Positions 55,912-64,000 of a stretch of 64,000 bases of DNA are shown here, piece by piece. Source of the stretch: Methyloversatilis thermotolerans. GTDB lineage: Bacteria; Pseudomonadota; Gammaproteobacteria; Burkholderiales; Rhodocyclaceae. How positions within the stretch are numbered: position 1 is the stretch's first letter; each line of letters begins with the position of its first letter. The DNA is taken from NCBI RefSeq assembly GCF_000372885.1, contig NZ_KB889967.1, forward strand, positions 3,175,430-3,239,429, read 5' to 3'. The notes under the pieces were generated by a model. The model did not search any database and had not been told where the DNA came from. It worked only from the letters and a program-made list of their open reading frames with translations. The translations under genes were made by a program, and so were the position numbers.

Positions 55912-56922
55912 TCATTGCGGATAGTAGGCGCCCACCTGGAAGAACTCCTTGATCAGGAAGTCCTCGAGCTGCTTCTGGTGTTCCGGGCGCGCCGACAGCA
56001 CGACGGTGCGGCCCAGGCGCAGCGATTCCCAGTTGAAGTCGCCGCTGTAGTAGCGCCGTATCAGTTCGATCATGCGCTGCACGATGGCGCGTTCGATGTC
56101 CCCGTGCAGGCCGGCGTCGACTTCGATGAATTCCTTGCGCGCATTGCCGGCGTCCGTGGTCCAGCCGCGGAATTCGAAAGCGGCTGTGCGCACGCCTTTG
56201 CGCGTGATGCGGAAGATGCCGTTGGTGCCGGGCTGCTGCAGGTTGCGCTTGATGTTGGCGGCGGCGATGTCGTCGGCGGACGGGCCGCGCTCGCGCGCGC
56301 GGGCTTCGGCGTTCTCTGACGCCGCAGCCTCCTCTGCCAGACGGCGTTTCTCGCGCTGCGCGGCCACGTAGGAGGCCATGTCGGTCGGTGCATCCGGTGC
56401 CGGTGCCGGCCTGGGCGGCGGCGGTGGGGCGGGCTCGGGTACCGGGACGCGCGCCACCGGCGGCGGCTCCGGCGGACGCGGCGGCGTCTTGCGGCTGTCG
56501 CGCTTTTTCTGGGCGGTCTGCTTCTTCGGCCTGGGCGCGGGCGGTTCAGGCGCGGCGGCCGGAGGGGGTGCGGCGGCGGCCCGACGCGGCGTGTCGGGCT
56601 CGATCATGCGCACGCTGATGGGTTGATTGCTGCCCAGCGGCTGTTCCGGGAGGGTGCGTGGCGACAGCACCCACCACAGCGCCAGACCGTGCAGCAGCAG
56701 CGCGGCGATCAACGCGACGAGGCCGCTCGGGCGCAGGTGCAGATGCACGCTGGTGTCGCCCAGCGGCGAACGTTCGACGTCGACCGAGAACGGAGCGAGG
56801 CTGTCGGCGCGGCGGCGGTTGCGCGGGTGTTCGGGGTGGCGGGTGTGCATGGGCTGTTCAGGCGTCTGCGGAGCGGCCTGCTGTCCGGTGGCGGGCATGG
56901 CCCTCCGCAGCGAATCCTTCAT
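55912..56922 (-). CDS. Proline-rich TonB/TolA-like membrane protein
   Basis: A 336-residue protein: hydrophilic N-terminus, one membrane segment near 68-90 (LVALIAALLLHGLALWWVLS), a long Pro/Ala/Lys-rich region (about 105-185), a charged coil (QREKRRLAEEAAASENAEAR) and a globular C-terminus (FEFRGWTTDAGNARKEFIEV to FFQVGAYYPQ). The layout is that of TonB or TolA, but I cannot match the C-terminal domain to the standard TonB domain. Starts at 56922 or 56898 are both possible. It might energise the receptors or act in envelope stability; uncertain. Confidence 0.65.
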   Translation of the reverse strand: MKDSLRRAMPATGQQAAPQTPEQPMHTRHPEHPRNRRRADSLAPFSVDVERSPLGDTSVHLHLRPSGLVALIAALLLHGLALWWVLSPRTLPEQPLGSNQPISVRMIEPDTPRRAAAAPPPAAAPEPPAPRPKKQTAQKKRDSRKTPPRPPEPPPVARVPVPEPAPPPPPRPAPAPDAPTDMASYVAAQREKRRLAEEAAASENAEARARERGPSADDIAAANIKRNLQQPGTNGIFRITRKGVRTAAFEFRGWTTDAGNARKEFIEVDAGLHGDIERAIVQRMIELIRRYYSGDFNWESLRLGRTVVLSARPEHQKQLEDFLIKEFFQVGAYYPQ

Positions 56923-56982
56923 TCCTGTTCAGCGTTTCCTGCAATGAGAGAGCGACGGACCTGGCCGCCGCCGCAAGGGCCG

Positions 56983-57501
56983 TCAACGGGCCGTGGGTTT
57001 GAGCGCACCGCAGTCCGCCCCGATCCAGCGGGCGTCGGTTTCCGACTGCATGGCACCGTGTTCGGACGCCATGTTAACAGTCGAAGTGAAATGCGTCGGG
57101 CTGTCTATGCGAGCTTCGAACTGTCCGCTGGCCTTCGGGTTCCTGCACTGCAGGGTGCCTTTGACCAGATTGGGTGTGTTGGCGACCTGACTGTAGCTGC
57201 AGTCGCCTTCCTTGCGCCCGGAGAATACGTCGCTGCGCTTCACGTCTTCCGCAGTGATGCACACCTTGATCGCCCCGCCATTGCCCAGTGCCACGCCCTG
57301 CGACGCCATGCGCTCTTCCATCATGCGGCGCGTTTCCGGCGGCATGCGCTTCAGTTCTTCCTGCATGCGCGCCATCGCGTCGCCCATGCCGGGCAGGTTG
57401 ACCCGCGATCGGAATTCCCACAGCCCTGGCTGGATGTCCGCAGCGAAAGCCGGCGCACACAGGCCCGACGCGATCAGAAAGCCGGTCAGCACTCGTTTCA
57501 T
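56983..57501 (-). CDS. DUF3617-family exported protein
   Basis: A 172-residue periplasmic protein: signal MKRVLTGFLIASGLCAPAFA, then IQPGLWEFRSRVNLPGMGDA, KVCITAEDVKR, DCSYSQVANTPNLVKGTLQC and the C-terminal ARWIGADCGALKP, with four Cys spaced as in DUF3617. Function unknown. Its start overlaps the DUF2339 gene (ATGA). Confidence 0.87.
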   Translation of the reverse strand: MKRVLTGFLIASGLCAPAFAADIQPGLWEFRSRVNLPGMGDAMARMQEELKRMPPETRRMMEERMASQGVALGNGGAIKVCITAEDVKRSDVFSGRKEGDCSYSQVANTPNLVKGTLQCRNPKASGQFEARIDSPTHFTSTVNMASEHGAMQSETDARWIGADCGALKPTAR

Positions 57502-60203
57502 CGTAGATCCTCGGATACGGGTGGCGCTGCGGGCGGCACTGGCGCGACATAACTGGCGATCAGGATGAGCACGCCTATGCCCAGCAGCGAGCCGGTCCAT
57601 TCCAGCGTACCGGCGCCGGCCAGATCCACCATGAGCATCTTGCCGCCCACTGCCCCGAGCAGGCCGAAACCGGCGAACCAGAGGCTGCGCGCGCCATGTC
57701 GTGTCGCGTGCATCATCAGCGCGAGCGCAGTGAGCGCCCAGGTCAGCGACAGCACCGCCTGCAAAAGCGTGGATTGGAACATGGCGGAGGCCGACCACGC
57801 CACCCCGGCCAGGTGATGCACGCTGCGCGCCGCCAGTGCGGACACCCATGTGAGGGCGCCGATGCCGACGACGACCGGCGGCAGCAGCGCGCTGCGTGCC
57901 AGCCAGGCCAGCGCGATCAGGCTGCCCAGGTCCAGCACCGACAGCAGCGGCAGGTAGGGCAGGGCCGATGCGCCGTCATGCGCGAACTGCAGCGTCAGCA
58001 CGGTCAGCAGCGTCAGCGCGGCGGCCGGTCGCAGCACGGCGCGGCGCCAGCCGTCCGGCGTGACGCCCCAGGGCCATTCCGCAGTGGATTGCAGGCCCCG
58101 CTGCACGATCCGCGCGGCGAGCAGCCAGATTGCGGTCCAGGCGAGCCACTGCCAGAGCGCCGGGTCGGGCAGCACATCGTCCAGCCACCGTCCAGCCTCC
58201 ACCCCGATCGACAGCATGAGCGTCCACGCGCCGGCGATGTGACGGAAGGGATTGAACAGAGCGTCGCCGTCCTCGTCCTGCTGGCGCAGCATCCGGAAAT
58301 GGGTGGCCCAGGCGAGCGGCAGCACGAGCACCATGGCGCCGTACAGCAGATGGTGGTGCGCATCCCACGCAAACGCGCTGCCCAGCCACAGCACCGGCAG
58401 CGACAGCGCGGCCAGCGCGCGCGCAAACGCGAATGCATGGCGCCGGCCCAGCCATTGCGCCACGGTGCAGCTTGCCATCACGAACAGCAGCGCGCACGCG
58501 GGCTGCAGGTGGAGCGGCACGAAATCGTCGATGTCGGCCAGTCCGCCGAACAGCCACCAGCCCGCCAGCCAGAGCGTCAGCAGCGGCAGCAGCCAGTCCG
58601 GCCGCGCGACATCGCTTCGCCGCAGCACGCGCACCGACCACAGGGCGGCGCCCGCCAGCAGCAGGCCGCCCAGGCTGCGGCCATTGAGCAGCGGCCACTG
58701 GCCGGCGGGGAGCGGCAGCGCATCGATCAGGTACAGGCCAGCCGCGCCTTGCAGCAGCAGGCCCGACCACAGGCTGAGCCTTGCCTTGCGCGCGCAGCCG
58801 TACCACACCGCCGCGGCGCCCTCGACCGCATACAGCGCGGCGGTCATCTGCAGGTCCAGCGCGAGCGGAACGGCCAGCGTCAGCAGCGCGGCGCCGATGC
58901 CGGCATGCGCGCGCCGCAGCAGATCCGCCTCAGGCGCCCGGCGTGCCAGCACCCTGGCCAGCAGCAGATAGTAGATGCCGGCGGCAGCCGCGCTGAGCGC
59001 GCCGCCATGGGCGAAGGGCTGCACCAGCGCCATCTGCAGCACGCCGGCGGCCAGCGGCGGGCCGAACAGCAGCGCGCCCGATTCCCAGCTTGCCCCGCCG
59101 GGTGCGTGCACTGTCGTCTGCGCGACATGGCTGGCCGTGAACAGCAGGAAGAAGGCGATCAGGAAGGCCTGTACCACCGGATAATCGTCCGGCGTGTAGC
59201 CGTGCAGGCCCCAGCCGGTGCCGATGGCGAAGGTGAACAGGAAGCCGGCCAGCACCAGCGCGCGCCAGGCGCGCCGCCAGCTCAGCGCGATGATGAAGGC
59301 ATCGAGCAGCAGGAAGTAGCTGAACAGCAGCATGTAGTCGTTGCCGCCGGTGGAGGCGAGCATGGGTGCGACGAAGGCGCCGGACAGACCGAGCAATGCC
59401 AGCGCCTGCGAGGACTGGCGCGCCGCCGTCACCGCGCATGCGACGCCCAGTGCGGCGAACAACAGGAAGGCTGGCGTGGCTTCCAGGAAGTGGTAACGCG
59501 CCAGCGCGAAATACACCGCCAGGTAGAGCAGCGCGAAGCCGCCGCCCTGTATGGTGAGCGCGAACATCAGGCGCTGGCCTTCGGCGCCGCGGGTCGCCAT
59601 GCGCAGGCCACCGGCGATCAGCGCGAGACCCGCGAAAACCGTGCCGGCCAGCCGCAGCGCGGGCGGCAGCCAGCCCGCCTGCACCGCGAGGCGCATCGCC
59701 GACGCGACGCCGAAGAACAGCACGACGATGCCGATGCGCGCGAGCGGGTTGCTGCCCATCAGGCGTGACCACAGGCTGGCCAGCCAGGGTGGGGCCGTGT
59801 CCGCAAGCGCCACCGCGTCGCGTTCTGGCGTCGCGGGTGGACGCGCGGGCGATGGCACGGCCCCGGCTGCGCGCGACTCGGCCGCGTGCGGCATTTCCGG
59901 CATTTCCAGCAAGTCCGGAGTCGTGGCGGCGGCCGAGCCTTCGGTGTCCGCAGCACTCACCTGCTCGCCGGCCGGATGCGGCCGTTCCGTGGACGCGTTG
60001 CCCTCCTTCTGCGCTTCGTACAACCAGCGCGTCTTGCGATCGAGGTCGCGCAGCTTGTCGTCGATCAGGCGTTCGCGCGCGGACGTGCGCGATGCGATCC
60101 AGAGGCCCGCACCCAGACCGCCGAGCGTGCCGGCGAAGGCCTCGAACACGCCGTGTGCCGATCCGGCGAGCAGTCCGAGCAGTGCCAGTACGAGAGCCTG
60201 CAT
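57498..60203 (-). CDS. DUF2339-family large membrane protein
   Basis: A 901-residue protein with more than twenty hydrophobic segments after an N-terminal cytoplasmic stretch (about 35-140, coiled and Pro/Ala-rich). SNPLARIGIVVLFFGVASAM and VFAGLALIAGGLRMATRGAE mark DUF2339 of the YfhO/transmembrane type. Proposed roles include envelope polymer handling, none proven. It overlaps DUF3617 and lies eleven bases after the MFS-acyltransferase gene. Confidence 0.87.
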   Translation of the reverse strand: MQALVLALLGLLAGSAHGVFEAFAGTLGGLGAGLWIASRTSARERLIDDKLRDLDRKTRWLYEAQKEGNASTERPHPAGEQVSAADTEGSAAATTPDLLEMPEMPHAAESRAAGAVPSPARPPATPERDAVALADTAPPWLASLWSRLMGSNPLARIGIVVLFFGVASAMRLAVQAGWLPPALRLAGTVFAGLALIAGGLRMATRGAEGQRLMFALTIQGGGFALLYLAVYFALARYHFLEATPAFLLFAALGVACAVTAARQSSQALALLGLSGAFVAPMLASTGGNDYMLLFSYFLLLDAFIIALSWRRAWRALVLAGFLFTFAIGTGWGLHGYTPDDYPVVQAFLIAFFLLFTASHVAQTTVHAPGGASWESGALLFGPPLAAGVLQMALVQPFAHGGALSAAAAGIYYLLLARVLARRAPEADLLRRAHAGIGAALLTLAVPLALDLQMTAALYAVEGAAAVWYGCARKARLSLWSGLLLQGAAGLYLIDALPLPAGQWPLLNGRSLGGLLLAGAALWSVRVLRRSDVARPDWLLPLLTLWLAGWWLFGGLADIDDFVPLHLQPACALLFVMASCTVAQWLGRRHAFAFARALAALSLPVLWLGSAFAWDAHHHLLYGAMVLVLPLAWATHFRMLRQQDEDGDALFNPFRHIAGAWTLMLSIGVEAGRWLDDVLPDPALWQWLAWTAIWLLAARIVQRGLQSTAEWPWGVTPDGWRRAVLRPAAALTLLTVLTLQFAHDGASALPYLPLLSVLDLGSLIALAWLARSALLPPVVVGIGALTWVSALAARSVHHLAGVAWSASAMFQSTLLQAVLSLTWALTALALMMHATRHGARSLWFAGFGLLGAVGGKMLMVDLAGAGTLEWTGSLLGIGVLILIASYVAPVPPAAPPVSEDLR

Positions 60204-60213
60204 GTCTCCTCCG

Positions 60214-62088
60214 TCAGCGCCGGTCGCCACGCAGCGCGGCGACGCGCGCATGCAGCGCCTCCGGCGTGGCGTTCTGCGGATCCAGCCGTTCGCCGCCCAC
60301 CAGCTCGATGCGGCTGAACAGACCGCGGCGCAGCGGTTTGCTCATCGCACGGCCATCCTTGCGCGAGAAGAAGCTGCCCCACAGACCGCGCAGCGCCAGC
60401 GGTATCACCGGAACCGGCGTGCGTTCGACGATGCGGAGGATGCCGTTGCGGAAAGGTTGCAGCTCGCCGTCCCCGGTGATGCGCCCCTCCGGGAACAGGC
60501 CCACCAGTTCGCCGGCCTCGAGCGCGGCCGCGATGTCGTCATAGGCGCGTGCGAGCAAGGCAGGATCCTCTTTCGCCGACGCGATCGGGATGCAGCGGTT
60601 GCTGCGGAACAGCCAGCCGAGCAGCGGCGTGTGGAAAATGCGGTGATCCATCACGAAGCGTATCGGCCGGCGGCAGGCGGCGCTGATCACCAGCGCATCG
60701 ACGAAGCTCACGTGATTGCACACGATGACCGCGGGCCCCTGCTCGGGGATCGCGTCGATATGCCTGACCTGCAGGCGATACACGGTATGGATGAGCAGCC
60801 AGACGACGAAGCGCAGCAGGAATTCCGGTACCAGCATGTAGATGAATGCCGCTACTGCGGCATTGAACAGTGCGGCGACCAGGAAGAGCTGTGGAATGTC
60901 CAGGCCTGCGTGCAGCAGCAACAGGCTGATGCCGGCCGACGCGACCATGAAGCCGGCATTCAGGATGTTGTTGGCGGCGATGATGCGTGCGGCGTGGCTG
61001 CGCTCGCAACGGGTCTGGATGAGCGCGTACAGCGGCACGATGTACAGGCCGCCGGCGGCGCCCAGCAGCGCGATGTCCGTCAGCATGCGCCAGTGCGACG
61101 CGTGCTGCAGGAAGGTGCTCACGCTGCCATCCCCGGGCAGGGCGGCGGCCGGTGTCGCGAGGAACAGATCGATGCCGAACAGCGTGAGGCCGATGGCGCC
61201 GAAAGGCACCAGCCCGATCTCGATGCGTCCGCCGGACAGCTTTTCGCACATGAGCGAACCGGCGCCGACGCCCACCGAGAACACCGCCAGCAGCAGGATG
61301 AACACGCCTTCGCCACCGCCCAGCACGTCCGACGCATAGACCGGAAACTGTGCGAGCAGGGTTGCGCCATAGAACCAGAACCAGGAAATGCCGAGCAGCG
61401 ACAGCCAGACGGTGCGGTTGCCGGTGGCGAACCGTATCGTGTCGCGGGTCGAGCTCAGCGGATTCCAGTCGATGCGCATGCCGGGCTCGGGAGCCGGCGA
61501 GCGCGGGATGCCGCGGCTGGTCCACCAACCGGCGACGGCCAGCAGCAGCACCGCGGCGGACAGCCCCCAGGCATCGGTCACGCCGACCAGCCACGCACCG
61601 ACGATCTGCCCGAGCAGGATGGCGACGAAGGTGGCCGACTCGACCAGGCCGTTGCCACCGACCAGTTCTCTGTCGTCCAGATGCTGCGGCAGATAGGCGT
61701 ACTTGACCGGTCCGAACAGCGTGGACTGGCTGCCCATCAGGAACAGCGCGAGTACCAGCGCCGGCAGGCTGGCGGCGACGAAACCGATGGCACCCAGCGC
61801 CATCACCGCGATTTCGATCACCTTGCTGAGGCGCGCCAGCAGGGCGCGGTCGTACTTGTCGGCAATCTGCCCGCTGGTAGCCGAGAACAGGAAGAAGGGC
61901 AGGATGAACACGCCCGGCAGCACGGTGGCGAGCAGAGCGGGCGACACATCGGTGATGCTGCCGGCGCGGAAGGTGAGCAGGGTGATGAGCGCCGTCTTGA
62001 ACACGTTGTCGTTGAGCGCACCCAGAAGCTGGGTCAGGAAGAAGGGGCGGAAGCGACCTTCCTTCAGCAGATGGAACTGTGAACTCAT
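60214..62088 (-). CDS. MFS transporter fused to a PlsC-type acyltransferase
   Basis: A 624-residue fusion. Residues 1-410 form a major-facilitator permease of the LplT type (LKEGRFRPFFLTQLLGALND, SATSGQIADKYDRALLARLS, GPVKYAYLPQHLDDRELVGG). From about 430 a lysophospholipid acyltransferase domain follows: VIVCNHVSFVDALVISAACR with the HX4D motif and ELVGLFPEGRITGDG. The design suggests lysophospholipid flipping coupled to re-acylation, as in LplT-Aas but lacking the AMP-ligase domain. Clear on both domains; coupling is inferred. Confidence 0.9.
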   Translation of the reverse strand: MSSQFHLLKEGRFRPFFLTQLLGALNDNVFKTALITLLTFRAGSITDVSPALLATVLPGVFILPFFLFSATSGQIADKYDRALLARLSKVIEIAVMALGAIGFVAASLPALVLALFLMGSQSTLFGPVKYAYLPQHLDDRELVGGNGLVESATFVAILLGQIVGAWLVGVTDAWGLSAAVLLLAVAGWWTSRGIPRSPAPEPGMRIDWNPLSSTRDTIRFATGNRTVWLSLLGISWFWFYGATLLAQFPVYASDVLGGGEGVFILLLAVFSVGVGAGSLMCEKLSGGRIEIGLVPFGAIGLTLFGIDLFLATPAAALPGDGSVSTFLQHASHWRMLTDIALLGAAGGLYIVPLYALIQTRCERSHAARIIAANNILNAGFMVASAGISLLLLHAGLDIPQLFLVAALFNAAVAAFIYMLVPEFLLRFVVWLLIHTVYRLQVRHIDAIPEQGPAVIVCNHVSFVDALVISAACRRPIRFVMDHRIFHTPLLGWLFRSNRCIPIASAKEDPALLARAYDDIAAALEAGELVGLFPEGRITGDGELQPFRNGILRIVERTPVPVIPLALRGLWGSFFSRKDGRAMSKPLRRGLFSRIELVGGERLDPQNATPEALHARVAALRGDRR

Positions 62089-62099
62089 GCGATCTCCGT

Positions 62100-63707
62100 T
62101 CAGCGTCGCAGCAGCCGGTGCGCGATGAAGCCGAGCACGGCGACGGCGCCCATCAGCCACACGATGAGCGCCCGGCGCGAGGCGGGCAGCGGCTCCTTCG
62201 GCGCGCCCGGATCGCGCAGTTCATCGGGGAAGGGCCGGGGCGGCGCCGGGCGCACGATCCATCTGCTGCGGTCGGCGGGCACCCGCGCCATGTATTCGTC
62301 GTAGGACGCCACCGGCTCGCGGCCGAAGGCGCGCGAGGACGGAATCTGTGGCACGCGGACGAAGATCACCGCCTCGACGTCGTCGGCCAGCGTGCGCTCC
62401 AGTCCGCTGTCATTCACCTTGCCTGCGGTCAGGCGACCGAGCAGGTCGCTGCCGGCGAGATTGAAGGCAACGAAGGGGAACAGGCCGCTGCGCTCGGCCA
62501 TCATGTATTCATAGGCCTGCAGGCCGCTGTCCACGCTCAGTTCGCGCATCGCCATCCAGGGCAGGCCCAGCCAGGCCTTCGCCTTCGAGGTCGGCCCCAG
62601 CACCGGCAACGCCCAGCCCAGCGAACGCAAGGTGTCCAGGCTGATGCCGGCGCAGTTCGCGGTGGCATGACGGTAGCTGAAATCGTGCCGGTAGAAATGG
62701 TTGAATACGCGCGCCAGGCCCTGGTCGACCAGTCGTGCGCCGCGCTCGTCGCGCAGTACCGCCACCACCATCCATGAGGGGCGGTACCAGCCCTGTCCGG
62801 CGTTCAGGTCGGTCAGATAGGCGTCCATCGGCAGCATGGACGCCACGATGCCCTTCTCGCTGTGGATGTCGAGGTTGTAGAAATTGGCTACCAGCCAGTC
62901 GTTCCACTCGCCGCGCGCGCCCAATATGCCGGTGGCGAGCGCGAAGTGACCGCCGTGCGCCTCGTCGTCGTCGCCCTGCGCGCCATTGAGCATGATGGCC
63001 AGCACCGGCTTGCCGGCCGCCGCCCGTGCGGCGCCCGGCGTGCGTTCCCATAGCAGGCGCGCCGAGGCCGGCAGGCGGGCGCCGCCGTCGTCGGCGCGCA
63101 CCAGGGTCGCCAGCGTTTCGCCGTCCTTGAGAGGCTGCGGCGCGAGGGCCGCCAGATCGATGTCGAAGGTCGACGGCCAGATGGTGCGCGCGGTGAAGGT
63201 GCCGTCCGACTGCACGCCGCGCAGTGCGAGCCGCTGCCCCTGCAGCCAGGCCGTGCTGTCGGCGTTGAACCAGGACACATTGGACGGCAGCCGCGACACC
63301 AGCGCGAAGCCGCTGCGCGCGCCGTCTGCGAAGCTGAGCGCGCGGCCGTCGGCATCGAGTCGGGCGTCGTGTGCGATCAACGGCGAGCCGAGCCAGATCA
63401 GCGCGGGCTTCTGCGCGTCCGGCTGCCACTCATTGGCGTACGCCCACTGTCGCACGTCGTCCTGTGCCGGCAGCGTGGCGACGAAGCCCGCTGCGCCGGT
63501 CAGCGGTACGGCGACGGTGTCGTCCGCGAAGTACCACAGCGCCTGCGCGGGCGCCGGACAGTCGGAACAGCGACCGGTCGTGAGGCGGAAGTCGCTGCCG
63601 GCGTACAGGCCGATGCGCTTGTCGGCCAGCGCGTTGCGCGGTACAGCGTGCGTGGGAAGAGCACTCGTCATGAGTGCCAGTGTAAGGAGGGCGACGGGAA
63701 TGCGCAT
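62100..63707 (-). CDS. Exported DUF4105-like protein with possible papain-type fold
   Basis: A 535-residue protein: signal MRIPVALLTLALMTSALPTH, a beta-rich N-terminal region, then DEAHGGHFALATGILGARGE and HDFSYRHATANCAGISLDTL, i.e. a His motif followed by an Asn-Cys motif as in circularly permuted papain-like (DUF4105/NlpC-related) hydrolases. A C-terminal hydrophobic segment (ALIVWLMGAVAVLGFIAHRL) anchors it in the inner membrane. Activity is unproven. It precedes the MFS-acyltransferase gene by eleven bases. Confidence 0.7.
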   Translation of the reverse strand: MRIPVALLTLALMTSALPTHAVPRNALADKRIGLYAGSDFRLTTGRCSDCPAPAQALWYFADDTVAVPLTGAAGFVATLPAQDDVRQWAYANEWQPDAQKPALIWLGSPLIAHDARLDADGRALSFADGARSGFALVSRLPSNVSWFNADSTAWLQGQRLALRGVQSDGTFTARTIWPSTFDIDLAALAPQPLKDGETLATLVRADDGGARLPASARLLWERTPGAARAAAGKPVLAIMLNGAQGDDDEAHGGHFALATGILGARGEWNDWLVANFYNLDIHSEKGIVASMLPMDAYLTDLNAGQGWYRPSWMVVAVLRDERGARLVDQGLARVFNHFYRHDFSYRHATANCAGISLDTLRSLGWALPVLGPTSKAKAWLGLPWMAMRELSVDSGLQAYEYMMAERSGLFPFVAFNLAGSDLLGRLTAGKVNDSGLERTLADDVEAVIFVRVPQIPSSRAFGREPVASYDEYMARVPADRSRWIVRPAPPRPFPDELRDPGAPKEPLPASRRALIVWLMGAVAVLGFIAHRLLRR

Positions 63708-63735
63708 GCGGAGTGGAGTCGGTCGAGTGAGCGGG

Positions 63736-64000
63736 TCAGGTGGGGAAGGCGGGCGCGGCTTCGAACACGCTGTGGGCGAAGCGATGGTGCCCGTCGCGCA
63801 GCAGGCGCTTGAGCATGAAATCGAACAGCAGCGGATGGTGCTCGCGTACCTGTTCGAGCACCGGCGCAGCGGCCGCGTCGAGCAGGCCGGCGCGCGCCAG
63901 CGAGGCGGGCGACATGAGCGGCAGGATGCCCGGCAGCGGATAGTCGGAACCGTACAGCAGGCGGTCGTGCCAGTCTTCATTGCGCAGCAGTGCGCGGATG
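63736..64000 (-). CDS. Amidohydrolase-family protein, C-terminal end only
   Basis: The last 87 codons of a gene running off the right edge: LLYGSDYPLPGILPLMSPAS then LLFDFMLKRLLRDGHHRFAH and a stop at 63736. The GSDYP motif with its metal-site Asp is typical of amidohydrolase-2 (TIM-barrel) proteins. Substrate unknown. Confidence 0.72.
   Translation of the reverse strand, partial: IRALLRNEDWHDRLLYGSDYPLPGILPLMSPASLARAGLLDAAAAPVLEQVREHHPLLFDFMLKRLLRDGHHRFAHSVFEAAPAFPT

Noticed and set aside
59551-62082. 843-codon plus-strand frame opposite the DUF2339 and MFS-acyltransferase genes
   Set aside because: It spans two real genes on the other strand and has low-complexity Gln/Arg/Ala composition.

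Overview
The window is about two-thirds GC and fully coding-dense. It looks like a chromosomal stretch of a betaproteobacterium, most likely of the Rhodocyclales (Methyloversatilis or Azoarcus-like). That placement is an inference from the gene families and their order (pilGHIJ-chpA, rubredoxin, thiD-thiE-hemL, argS-SPOR-dsbA, torF-glnK-amtB), not from any marker-gene search. No rRNA, tRNA or CRISPR array was seen.

Layout: 1-5.1 kb is the left-reading pilG-pilH-pilI-pilJ-chpA chemosensory operon of type IV pili, with chpA cut by the window edge. 5.2-10.9 kb holds rubredoxin, a ThiD-like kinase with an unusual acidic insert, thiE, hemL, two toxin-antitoxin modules (one with a frameshifted vapC) and a second, ordinary thiD. 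10.9-14.7 kb is an argS-SPOR-dsbA-SDR operon in which the dsbA terminator lies inside the SDR coding sequence. 15-21.6 kb holds ubiB, a CheC-like protein with decayed active sites, a sodium/solute symporter with a His-rich tail, a periplasmic coiled-coil protein and an ABC-F ATPase. 22-24.8 kb is a nitrogen-controlled torF-glnK-amtB operon with a recognisable sigma-54 promoter and NtrC-type sites. 24.9-32.7 kb holds ubiK, two YceI proteins, an IS110-family element inserted in a REP palindrome next to a five-unit REP array, and a run of small enzymes including a PfpI-like protein, a YgjP-like metallopeptidase, a patatin and a 47-residue entericidin.

The centre of interest is 34.7-51.8 kb, a vitamin B12 locus. 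After cobQ and a REP pair, a cobalamin riboswitch precedes a tightly overlapping set: btuB, btuC, btuD, cobO, cobB, a CobN-like protein, an ExbB/MotA-like protein, a DUF2149 protein, bluB, cbiB, cobC, btuF and a second binding protein without a signal peptide. The CobN-like protein carries a Sec signal peptide and a C-terminal membrane anchor, and no cobS or cobT is present. It should therefore face the periplasm, where the ExbB-like and ExbD-resembling partners could couple it to the proton-motive force. My reading is an energised periplasmic chelatase or dechelatase acting on imported corrinoids or related tetrapyrroles, by analogy with the CobN-like HmuS of haem-uptake operons. Import (BtuB, BtuCDF), adenosylation (CobO), amidation (CobB, CobQ), lower-ligand synthesis (BluB) and aminopropanol-arm attachment (CbiB, CobC) then form a corrinoid salvage route around it.

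52-64 kb is mixed: a small conserved protein, a Rieske ferredoxin, more REP units, a YaiI-like protein, YaeQ, a Phd-PIN toxin-antitoxin pair, a TonB-like proline-rich protein, DUF3617 and DUF2339 proteins, an MFS-acyltransferase fusion, a DUF4105-like periplasmic protein and the end of an amidohydrolase. Upstream of a NERD-helicase gene at 33 kb lie two near-identical palindromes made of back-to-back DnaA boxes.
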